Below, one piece after another: positions 16,076-25,000 of a stretch of DNA of 57,555 bases (the stretch's first letter is position 1; every line of letters starts with the position of its first letter). The position numbers and the translations under genes are program-made. This DNA is from Actinomycetes bacterium (GTDB taxonomy: Bacteria > Actinomycetota > Coriobacteriia > WRKU01 > WQUG01). The stretch lies in contig JAISUC010000002.1 in the NCBI GenBank assembly GCA_031272275.1, positions 1 to 57,555 on the forward strand, in the 5' to 3' direction. Under the pieces are notes generated by a model. The model searched no databases and was not told the origin of the DNA. It saw nothing but the letters and a program-made list of their open reading frames with translations.

Positions 16076-18363
16076 GAGACCAGCCGTTCCAGGCTGCGTT
16101 CCAACGCCTGCACCCGTGCGGACAACAGCGCCAGTTCGGGGGCGGCCAGCTGTGGGTCATCGGCAATCAGGCGAAAGGCATCGGCGCGCGCTCGTTCAGC
16201 CAGGTCGGCGTCGTCGACCAAGTCGGCGACCTTGAACTGTGCCAAACCCGACTGGCGCGTACCCAACAGTTCGCCGGCGCCGCGCAGTTCCAGGTCCAGT
16301 TCCGCCAGACGAAAGCCGTCGTCGGTTTCCAGCAGGGCCTTGAAACGCGCCTGGGCGACATCCGAATAGTTGTCGGACACCAACCAGACCTGACCGGACA
16401 GCTGTCCGCGCCCCACGCGCCCGCGCAACTGGTGCAACTGTGCCAGACCATAGCGGTCGGCGTCCAAGATGACCATTATGGTGGCGTTTGCGACATCGAC
16501 CCCGACCTCGATGACCGTCGTTGAGACCAGCACATCGATGTTCCCGGCACGAAAATCCGCCATGATCTGCGCCTTTTCACCCGGGCGCATCCGTCCGGTC
16601 AGCACCGCCACGCGCAGTTCGGAGAACTCGCCGTTCTTCAGCGCCTCTGCCGTACGCAAGGCCGACTGTGCGGCGATTTTTTCCGATTCGTCCACCAGGG
16701 CACAGACGATGTAGGCCTGTTGGCCGGCGGCAACCGCCGTGCGGACCTGTTTGTATGCCGTATGCGCCTGGGCGTATTTCACCAAATGGGTCGAGACGCC
16801 CGCGCCTGCAACCGGACGATAGCGCAGGTAGGACAGCGCCAAATCGCCGAACAGCGCAAGTGTCAGCGTGCGGGGAATCGGGGTCGCCGACATGACCAGC
16901 GTATCGGGCATATACGCGGGCGCTGCGGGCGGTGCGGGCGGGGATGCCGGCGCTGCCGGGGCTGCCGGGTCGGCGTCCGTGTCGGCCGAGGCTTGCGCGT
17001 GTTTGTGCGTCAGACGTTTGCGCTGTTCGACGCCGAAACGGTGCTGCTCGTCGATAATCGCAAGCGTCAGCTGCCGGAACACGACATCGCTTTCCAGCAG
17101 CGCGTGCGTTCCGAACGCCACGGTGATGCTGCCGTCGGCAAGCCCTGCCAGCGCTTCGGCGCGCGCGCCGGCCGTGGTCGATCCGGTCAACAGTGTCCAG
17201 GAAATACCCGCAGCATCGAACAACGCCCCCAGCTTGTTCGCGTACTGTTGCGCGAGCACCTCGGTCGGAGCCATCATGGCGGCCTGGGTTTTACTGTCGG
17301 CTGCCACGGCGATCGCGACGGCAGCCACGGCGGTTTTTCCGGTACCGACGTCTCCCAGCAACATGCGCTGCATGGGACGATCGGATACCATATCGCGCAA
17401 GATTTCGTCGGCTGCGCGTTGCTGTTCGTCAGTCAGCCGGAACGGCAGTGCCTGCAGCAGCCGCTGCAGGGAAGTCGCTTCGGGCTGTGCAGAGTCTAAC
17501 GAGGGGGGGTCGCTGTGTGCGAATCCGCGGGTCTCGACGGTTGCGCGGTGCCGGCGTCGTGCCAGCAGCAGCTGCAGGTCGAGCAGCTCGCCATAGGCCA
17601 GGCGGCGGCGCGCCACGTCCACGTCACCCATGGCTTGCGGAAAGTGCAGGTTACGCAGCGCCCAGCTGACCGGCGGCAGCTGATGGCGGCGCATCAGATC
17701 GCCCGGCAGCCATTCCGGCACCTGTGCATAATCGTCCAGCGCGGCCGCCACCATACGCCGCAACCAGCCCAGCGAGAGTTTCTCGGTCGTGGGGTGGATG
17801 GGGATGATGCGCCCCAAGGAAGATGACGTGTGAGAAGCCGTAGGCGGGGTCTCGCGCGAGCCCCCCCCTGCATCCTCACCCGGGGCGCCGGTGGAGAGCT
17901 CACGCTCCCCCGACCCCAATCGTTCGACCAGCGGTTGCACGATCTGTTTCATGCCGTACTGGTGCTTGACCGTGCCGGCAAAGGCCACACGCTGACCCAC
18001 GCGAAAGCTGTTTTCGACCCAGGGCTGATTGAACCAGACACCCAGCAGCGTGCCCGTGCCGTCGGCAATCGCGACCTCGGTTATCGTCAGACGTTTGCGT
18101 ACCCGTTTGACCTCGATGTCATGCACGGTTCCCGTAACCGTGGCATCCCCCAGCCGCACGCGTCCGATCGGAGCCACGCGGCTCAGGTCCAGATAGCGCA
18201 AGGGTGCGTGATACAACAGGTCGCCGATGCGGCGAATGTGCAGCTTATCCAGTGACGCGGCGCGTGTTTTCTCGACGTAGCGGCCCTCGGTCACCGGTCG
18301 CGTCCACGCCAGCAGCCGCTCAGCCTGCGTCTGTGGAGCCTGATGTGCAGCGGAAGTCGTCAT
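16072..18363 (-). CDS. recG: ATP-dependent DNA helicase RecG
   Basis: A replication-fork-reversal helicase of about 763 residues. The N-terminal wedge domain is followed by the helicase core with Walker A in LLGDVGTGKT, the DEQH box in DEQHRFG, VMSATPIPRTL and the QLRGRVGRG motif. Two inserts are unusual: a Pro/Ala-rich loop (PAAPAAPASPPAPPAAPA) after the DEQH block, and a Gly/Ser/Thr-rich loop after residue 150 carrying GERELS, encoded by the GGGGGAG hairpin at 17893-17911. The start at 18363 overlaps the degV end by 44 bases; a further 36 upstream codons are open but do not look like RecG. Confidence 0.95.
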   Translation of the reverse strand: MTTSAAHQAPQTQAERLLAWTRPVTEGRYVEKTRAASLDKLHIRRIGDLLYHAPLRYLDLSRVAPIGRVRLGDATVTGTVHDIEVKRVRKRLTITEVAIADGTGTLLGVWFNQPWVENSFRVGQRVAFAGTVKHQYGMKQIVQPLVERLGSGERELSTGAPGEDAGGGSRETPPTASHTSSSLGRIIPIHPTTEKLSLGWLRRMVAAALDDYAQVPEWLPGDLMRRHQLPPVSWALRNLHFPQAMGDVDVARRRLAYGELLDLQLLLARRRHRATVETRGFAHSDPPSLDSAQPEATSLQRLLQALPFRLTDEQQRAADEILRDMVSDRPMQRMLLGDVGTGKTAVAAVAIAVAADSKTQAAMMAPTEVLAQQYANKLGALFDAAGISWTLLTGSTTAGARAEALAGLADGSITVAFGTHALLESDVVFRQLTLAIIDEQHRFGVEQRKRLTHKHAQASADTDADPAAPAAPASPPAPPAAPAYMPDTLVMSATPIPRTLTLALFGDLALSYLRYRPVAGAGVSTHLVKYAQAHTAYKQVRTAVAAGQQAYIVCALVDESEKIAAQSALRTAEALKNGEFSELRVAVLTGRMRPGEKAQIMADFRAGNIDVLVSTTVIEVGVDVANATIMVILDADRYGLAQLHQLRGRVGRGQLSGQVWLVSDNYSDVAQARFKALLETDDGFRLAELDLELRGAGELLGTRQSGLAQFKVADLVDDADLAERARADAFRLIADDPQLAAPELALLSARVQALERSLERLVS

Positions 18364-19240
18364 ATTCCGGCAGACGATAGTAGATAAACGCGCTGGTACC
18401 GGGCCCGCAATAGATGCCGACCACAATACCCACCTGATACAGCCCCAGACGCTGACCGGTAAACCCCGCATCCAGACAGGCGCGTTCCAGTTCCAGCGCC
18501 GGTTCGGTCTCGTCGGTGTTCAGCACCATATAGCGGTACTCGTCCAGACCCTCCGCGCGTGCGGACTGTGCGTCACCGGCGGCGATGGTCGCCAGTTTCG
18601 CGAAGGCTTTCTTGCGCCCGCGGCATTTCTTTGCGACCTCGATCACGCCGTCGTGTTGCAATTCCAGAATCGGCTTGATATCCAGTGCGGTCGCAATAGC
18701 CGCCTGGGCACGACCCGCGCGCCCGCCGCGCACCAGGTATTCCAGCGTGTCGACGACAAAGTAAATCTCCATGCTTTCGCGCAGCACGCGGTGAAAATCG
18801 ACCAGCTGGTCCAGGTTCAGGCCCGCATCGGCCGCTTTCACCAGTTCGGCCGCCAGAAACGACAGCGGCCAGCTGACCGCGCGCGAGTTGATGACCCGCA
18901 CCGGCAGCGGCGCGTCCTGGGCAGCCACCACCGCGGTGTCAAAAGTCCCCGACAAGCCGTTCGACATCGTGATCGCAATCACCCCGTCATACCCGTCGTC
19001 GGCAAAGCGCTGAAACTCGGCCTGAAAATCAAAGGGCGTGGGCTGCGCGGTCTTGGGCAGGTTCGTGTAATCCGCCAGCAGACGCTCCCAAAAATCCCCC
19101 GAGCTGAAACGATTGCTGTCGGTCTCGGTCCCATCCGGAAACACCATACGAACCGGCAAAACATGCACGCCCAGGCGCGCGGCATCGGCCGGTCCTAAAT
19201 CAGACCCGCCATCGGTGATGATTGCAATTCCTTTTCCCAT
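18320..19240 (-). CDS. DegV family fatty acid-binding protein (FakB-like)
   Basis: About 306 residues with MGKGIAIITDGGSDLG, TMSNGLSGTFDTA, VINSRAVSWPLSFLA and LEYLVRGGRAGRAQAAIATALDIKPIL, the pattern of DegV/FakB proteins that hold a fatty acid for phosphorylation by FakA. It is on the same strand as fakA, about 200 bases downstream, which supports a fatty acid kinase system feeding exogenous fatty acids to phospholipid synthesis with PlsX/PlsY. The start at 19240 has a GGAAGGACG site. Confidence 0.88.
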   Translation of the reverse strand: MGKGIAIITDGGSDLGPADAARLGVHVLPVRMVFPDGTETDSNRFSSGDFWERLLADYTNLPKTAQPTPFDFQAEFQRFADDGYDGVIAITMSNGLSGTFDTAVVAAQDAPLPVRVINSRAVSWPLSFLAAELVKAADAGLNLDQLVDFHRVLRESMEIYFVVDTLEYLVRGGRAGRAQAAIATALDIKPILELQHDGVIEVAKKCRGRKKAFAKLATIAAGDAQSARAEGLDEYRYMVLNTDETEPALELERACLDAGFTGQRLGLYQVGIVVGIYCGPGTSAFIYYRLPEYDDFRCTSGSTDAG

Positions 19241-19444
19241 AACGTCCTTCCGGTCAGTGCCTCCTGCAACACCGTTCTGTGCGCCGCGCGGTGCCCTATG
19301 CGACACATCGCAACGCGTTGCAACACCTTGCAACACGATACCTAACGCAACGCGAACACATCAAAATAACATAACGGGGAGTACGTCCCCGTCCCTACAC
19401 GCATCCCGCACCACCACCCGGCCTGACGCGCGGCCTCGGCAGTA
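19241..19444. repeat. Gap between fakA and degV with a GGGGAG repeat
   Basis: About 200 bases with no gene. Holds GGGGAGTACGTCCCC at 19376-19389 and a run of CAACRC words (19305-19350). Confidence 0.55.
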
Positions 19445-21103
19445 CTATTCGACGGCCAAAATCAACGGGTACAGGGGCTGCTCGCCGCGCTGTGCGTCGA
19501 TCTCCAGATTCGGCCACTGTTTCTCGATGCGTTTAACCAGCGCCTTCAGCGCGCGGTCCGTATAGTCCTCGCCTGCCAGCAGGGTCAGGGTCTCGGCATC
19601 CGCCGCATCCAGCACCTGCAACAGGTCACAGGCGACATCTCCCACGTTTTTGCCCACGGCCTCGATTTCCTTGCCGTCGACAATACCGATGGTATCGCCC
19701 TCTTTGATGGTACCGACATTGCCCTTGGAGTCCTTGATGGCGGTCGTGATTTCCCCGGTGCGCACCTCGCCTGCGGCATCGCGCATTTCGTCTGCCATGC
19801 CGTCCAAATCGTCGCTTTCCGGATCATAATTCAGCAAGGCGCTGAATGCCTCGGGGACGCTGCGCGTCGCCACAACCTGTGCCGGTTTATCCAGCGCATC
19901 GGCGGCCGCCTGTGCCGCCATGACGATATTTTTATTGTTCGGCAACAAAATGACTGCATCCGCATTGACCGTTTCGGCCGCACGGACCAGGTCCTCGGTG
20001 GACGGGTTCATGGTCTGACCCCCGGTCACGACCACATCCACCCCCAGCGAGGTCAAAATAGTCGCAAGTCCGCTGCCGGAAGCCACCGCCACCACACCGA
20101 CCGCTTTCGCCGGCGCCGAGGCCGCTGCCGTACCCGCAGCGCCCGCACGGGCTCCCGGGTGCTCGCCGGGACGTTCGGCCTGCTGGCGGCGCATGTTGTG
20201 CACATGGACTTCCGCAATCTCGCCCAAGCTCAGCGCATAGGTCAAAATCTCTGCAGGATTATCGGTGTGCACGTGCACCTTGTACTGACCGGCGTCGCCC
20301 ACCACCAGCTCGCTGCCACCGCGTGCGGCGATGTAGTCGTGAACGGTTTCCTTGTCGATGCCATCCCCGAACAGCAAAAACTCGGTGCAATACAGGTATT
20401 CGTCGTCATCCCAGTCGTCAACCGGAACCACCGTCAGTTCGGTCACCGGCGTGAAATCGGGAATGTCTGCGACCTCGCGCCCGCTCAGCAACGCCACAAA
20501 CGCGTCGAATAAAATGGCCAAGCCGAATCCACCGGCATCAACCACGCCGGCCTCTTTCAACAGCGGCATCAACTCGGGCGTGCGCCGCACCGAGGCATGG
20601 GCCGCAGCCGCAATCGACTCCAACGCGACCAGCACATCCGCACCCGCATCGGCCTGTTCACGGGCACAGCCCGCCATATCGCTGATCACAGTCAGGATGG
20701 TGCCCTCGACCGGCTTGCGCACCGCCTGCCAGGCGACGACTTTCGCCTGTTCCAGCGCCAGGGCGACGCGCTCGGTCGCGGTATCGGCCGCCGCCGCCGC
20801 ATCCCCGGTCAGACCCTCGCAGCAGCCGCGCACAATCTGGGACAAAATCACGCCGCTGTTGCCGCGCGCCCCCATCAACGATCCGTGTGTCGCCGCGCGA
20901 CAGACTTCCGTCAACGAGGCATCGTCACCCAGCTTGGTGACGTCTGCCACCACCGATTCGCAGGTCAGCGACATATTCGTTCCGGTATCCCCGTCGGGAA
21001 CCGGAAACACATTCAGACGATTGACCTCATCGGTGCGGGCCTTCAGCGCCGCCGTCGCACCCGCAATCAGTACCCGTGCGCAGGGATAATCGGTCCGGCT
21101 CAT
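19445..21103 (-). CDS. fakA: Fatty acid kinase subunit A (DAK2/YloV family)
   Basis: A 552-residue DhaL-type kinase. The N-terminal kinase domain shows the metal/nucleotide loop VFPVPDGDTGTNMS, GARGNSGVILSQI and GTILTVISDM. The middle has YCTEFLLFG and the C-terminal DegV-like domain has VVTGGQTMNPSTEDL and ILLPNNKNIVMAA. FakA phosphorylates fatty acids bound to FakB. It overlaps asp23 by 4 bases (start ATG within the asp23 stop region), and the FakB-like degV lies downstream. Confidence 0.93.
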   Translation of the reverse strand: MSRTDYPCARVLIAGATAALKARTDEVNRLNVFPVPDGDTGTNMSLTCESVVADVTKLGDDASLTEVCRAATHGSLMGARGNSGVILSQIVRGCCEGLTGDAAAAADTATERVALALEQAKVVAWQAVRKPVEGTILTVISDMAGCAREQADAGADVLVALESIAAAAHASVRRTPELMPLLKEAGVVDAGGFGLAILFDAFVALLSGREVADIPDFTPVTELTVVPVDDWDDDEYLYCTEFLLFGDGIDKETVHDYIAARGGSELVVGDAGQYKVHVHTDNPAEILTYALSLGEIAEVHVHNMRRQQAERPGEHPGARAGAAGTAAASAPAKAVGVVAVASGSGLATILTSLGVDVVVTGGQTMNPSTEDLVRAAETVNADAVILLPNNKNIVMAAQAAADALDKPAQVVATRSVPEAFSALLNYDPESDDLDGMADEMRDAAGEVRTGEITTAIKDSKGNVGTIKEGDTIGIVDGKEIEAVGKNVGDVACDLLQVLDAADAETLTLLAGEDYTDRALKALVKRIEKQWPNLEIDAQRGEQPLYPLILAVE

Positions 21104-21558
21104 GCGCCCGCCCCCGCACGTTCCCGGGGCCTGACCTTGATATCCAGCACGTGCACGTCGACGCGCGCAACCGCGACCTCCGCCTGGGATGTCAACACGT
21201 AACGCACGCGATCCGCCAAGTTGCGGCTGACCTCGGCCAGCTGGGTCCCGTATTCGATGACGACGTACAGGTCGACCTCGACGGCGGGGCGCAGCGACGT
21301 CACATCAGACGCGGGGTCCGGGCTTTCCACTCCCCCATCTGTATCTGATGATGGGGAGTGCGTCCCGTCGACCGTCGTGATATGCACGCCCCGACGCAGT
21401 TTGCGCGCGGGCAGCAACTGGACCAAGCCGTCGCGCAAGCTGGGCGAGGCCATCCCGACGACCCCGTAGCTTTCCAGTGCGGCGTATCCGGCCAAATCGG
21501 CCAGAACCTCGTTTGCTATGTGGATGGAACCCTGTGTCTTTCCGTCAGTCGGCATCAT
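21100..21558 (-). CDS. Asp23/Gls24 family envelope stress response protein
   Basis: About 152 residues. The Asp23 core is clear: GSIHIANEVLADLAGYAALESYGVVGM, then LRRGVHITTVDG and VDLYVVIEYGTQLAEVSRNLADRVRYVL. A loop of about 27 residues (THSPSSDTDGGVESPDPAS) replaces the short turn that family members have at this point, and its DNA carries the GGGGAGTGCGTCCCG repeat plus an inverted ACTCCCCCATC/GATGGGGAGT pair. The start at 21558 (MMPTDGK) follows an AGGGGG site. It opens the fakA transcript, as in many Gram-positive genomes. Confidence 0.9.
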   Translation of the reverse strand: MMPTDGKTQGSIHIANEVLADLAGYAALESYGVVGMASPSLRDGLVQLLPARKLRRGVHITTVDGTHSPSSDTDGGVESPDPASDVTSLRPAVEVDLYVVIEYGTQLAEVSRNLADRVRYVLTSQAEVAVARVDVHVLDIKVRPRERAGAGA

Positions 21559-21712
21559 TAAACCCCCTGCAGTTTCGTGGTCTTTCGCATTTTCTGCTTG
21601 TTCATTATAGCCTAGTATGGTATCATCATCGAACTGTGAAAAAATGAAGCGCGTCCGTTTGAGCAACGGCAGGAACGGTCCGTGCACGAAACCTTGAAGG
21701 AGTCTGAGAGCC

Positions 21713-21907
21713 ATGTCGAAAATATGCGCCGTTTGTGGTAAGGCACCCTCTGCGGGGCGCAACGTCAGCCACTCGCATCGTGTGACGAACCGTACCTTTA
21801 CGCCGAACGTGCAGAAAATCACCGCACGCATCGATGGCAAGGTCAAAAAGGTCAACGTCTGCACCAAATGCATGAAGGCCGGCAAGGTCGAGCGCGTCTA
21901 CTCGTAA
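21713..21907 (+). CDS. rpmB: Large ribosomal subunit protein bL28
   Basis: A 64-residue L28: MSKICAVCGKAPSAGRNVSHSHRVTNRTF and the C-terminal CTKCMKAGKVERV. Cysteines at the start and end form the CxxC pairs of the zinc-binding form of L28. A GAAGGAG site lies upstream. It is divergent from asp23, a common arrangement in Firmicutes and Coriobacteriia. Confidence 0.97.
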   Translation: MSKICAVCGKAPSAGRNVSHSHRVTNRTFTPNVQKITARIDGKVKKVNVCTKCMKAGKVERVYS

Positions 21908-21964
21908 CACCGCGTAACACCGCGTAGCACCTTGTAACACCCGCGCACGCACAACTGTGACACA

Positions 21965-21994
21965 AGAAACGCCCCCGAAACCGGGGGCGTTTGC
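21965..21994. terminator. Intrinsic terminator between rpmB and the adhesin gene
   Basis: AAACGCCCCCG-AAAC-CGGGGGCGTTT, an 11-bp stem. On the minus strand it is followed by TTTCTTG, so it suits the adhesin gene end best; on the plus strand it can stop rpmB. Ahead of it lie several GTAACACC repeats (21905-21940). Confidence 0.75.
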
Positions 21995-22072
21995 AATTGA
22001 CGGCGGGGGTGCGCCGACCGCGTTGCCGCGGGGGCGGGCGCGCCGTTTAGTCGTGGCAGCGACCGCGTTGAC

Positions 22073-25000
22073 TTAGTCGTGGCGGCGTTTGCGCAGCAAC
22101 ACTAGGACTCCTGCCGCCGCCAACAGACAGACGGTTACCGCCGCCAACGGGAGCGCCGCTTCGCCGGCGTCGGGCATGACACCGGGTTTCAGCGGGGTCG
22201 GGGACGGCGCCGGTTTGGGCGTCGGTGTCGTCGGTATCGTCGGGGTCGTGGGGGTCGTGGGTGTGGTCGGGGTCGTCGGCGTCTCTTTGCGGTAGGTATT
22301 GACAAAGTGCAGGTGATGGTCGCCATCCATGGTCACGGTTCGACCGCTGCCGTCGACCTGTACTCCCCCGTCTATGCCGACCGTCGTCGTAAAGGTGGCA
22401 CCGCCATCCTGGGTGACCACCACCACTGTGCCTTTCTGAATCGGCGGCATAATGATGGTCTGACCGTCCGTGATGGTGATGCGCCCGTCACTGCCGATCA
22501 TCACGGTCGACGTCGCGCCGGTGCTGTCTTGCACGGTCACCGGGCCGGTGTAGTGGCTGCCGCCCACATCGATGGTGTAGCTGTGACTGCCATCCGTATC
22601 CGCCCCACCGATGGACACGTCCTGAAAATCGATCGTCAGTTGATAGGGGATGTAGGGGTCGTTGTAGATGATCTTGTACAGGTCGCCTGTGGTGGCCGTG
22701 ACGTCGATCGGCGTGTTGGTCGCCCCGATGCTGTCGGTATAGGTCGGCGCCATCAGCGACGCAACCGCGTTTTCGCCCTGAACCACCAGTTTATAGTAGC
22801 CCTGCGGGAAGACGTAGCCGTCCGCTGTGTCGATCTGACGCAGGTAATAGGTCCCCACCGGCACATTCAGGAACAGCAGCATACCCTGTTTGTCGCAGTT
22901 GATGACCGTGGACGTCGTATAGACGCTGCCGTCGGCACGCACCAGCTCGAACACGCCCTGGGGGATCGCCTCCAGCGTGTCGGAGGCATACAGGGTGATC
23001 ACGATCTTATGATTGTAGGACGCGTTCTCCAGCACCAGCCATTTCTCGCCGTTCGCCAGGATGTTTGCGGCCTCTTGCGTGGGACGGTATATCCAGGTTT
23101 GCGTCGCCAGGCGGTAGCCGTCGGGCGCTGTGACCTCGCGGAACAAATAGGTATTTGCGGCCTTGATCGTAAAGTCCGCCGGCAGCACCAGCTCGCCGTC
23201 GGTGGCTGTGGTCACGGTCACGGTACGCACCAATCGGGACGGCGCCAGCGTTTGGCCCTCATATTCACTGAGCTCGAACACCGCGCCTGACAGACCGGCG
23301 ATCAGCTCGATACGTCCGTCATCTAAGACGGCCTGGTGTGGGTGTTGTCCGGAAGACGCCAGATAATCGCTCAAAGCCTGCAGTTGGGCTGCCTGGGTGG
23401 CATCCGTACTGTCGAATATCCCGATGTGGTCACCCTTGTAGATGCGCGGGGTGATGGGGATATTGCGGAAGGTGAAGTCGATCGACTGGTCGACGTCGGT
23501 GCGCGTGATGATGAACTGCGTAGTGTTATCCAGCGCCATCCAGCCGTCCGGGACGACCTCGGTCACCCGATAGGTACCGTATGACAGTGCGGGGATGTCG
23601 ATGGACCCGGTCGCATCGGTCGAGAAATAGCCCAGGGAATCCCAGGTGTTATACGAATTGTCGCGTTGACGCTCCAAGTGGAAGGTGATGTTCGGGATGG
23701 CTTCCCCGGTGGTCGAATCGACTTTCGACAGGTGGAAACGCGCCGTCTGTGATTGGGGACGGTTGCGGACTATCAGGCGGGCATCCTGATAGGGATTCCC
23801 GTCACGGTCGACCAAGTCCCCGTGGGTCGTCAGCCGGAAATACAGATCCTGCGCGGTTTCGAAACCGGCGGGAGTGGTGGTTTCCACCAGACGATACAGC
23901 GTGTTTGCCTGCAGCCCCGTGATGCTGAGCTGACCATAACTGTTCGACGAATAGCCGGACGTACCGAACTGGGTTGCGGTGTCGCCCAGATAGACCTTGA
24001 ACACGGCCCCCGAGAGCCCCACCCCCATATCGGGATTTGCCTGGGTGGCGGGCACACTCATAAAGCTATCCAGATACACCCCCAGTTTCAGAACCTGAAC
24101 GGTGTAGTTCTTGTTCGTCGCCACCAGCGTGCAGCCGTCCGCATCGAACGTCGCCGCCGTGGCCCAGTCCCCACTGGCCGATTTGGATTTCCAGGTGCCG
24201 GTCTCGTTCATCGCAAACACCGCGCTGCCGGACAGCACCTGCAGGCGGTTATAACCCGGTATCCCGTCTGTCGGCATGACTTCGCTGACCGTCACCGAAC
24301 TGTTCATCGGGACGATGTAGCTGACCTTGATTTCTCCCGCCGCATTGGTCGTGTACACGGTGCCGCCCACGCTGAACTGAGCCCCGCGCAGCGGGTTTCC
24401 GTCCGCATCGAGCTTGCGCAGCGTAAAGGTGCGCATCACCGGAGCCAAATCGTCGTAGACCGTTGCATAGGCCGCCAGATAATCACCGTCGTTAGTGGCA
24501 AAGTTGCTTGCGGTGACCTGTGTCTCGATCGCATTGAGCTGGTATCCGGCAGGCGCAGTCAGTTCACGAACGACATAGGACCCCAAGGGAATCCCGGTCC
24601 AGATGGCCTGGCCGGATGCGTTGCTCGTGGCTTTGCCGATCAGGGCGTCGGTCTGCGCATCGTACAGACCGAACACGGCACCCGCCAGCAGCGTATTGGT
24701 CCCGCGGGCACGCTTGTAAACCGTCAGTTTGCCCAGTTTGGTCCGTATCCCGTGGCGCACGCGCGCGACCTCCAGGTACTGCAGCGCCACCGAATCGCGA
24801 TAGGCAAAGGTATTCCAGTTGCTCTGCCCGCGCAGACTGCCGTCGCTATTCGCGGTCATCGTGATGGTGAAGTCCAGGTAGCCCCCCACCCCGATACTCA
24901 CAGTGTTTGAGCTGATGCGGAGCGCCGTCACCTGTGCCTTTTGTGCAGGCGTCACCGTCGTCAGCCAACTTTGCGCATCGTACCATGCGTCCGCAGACGC

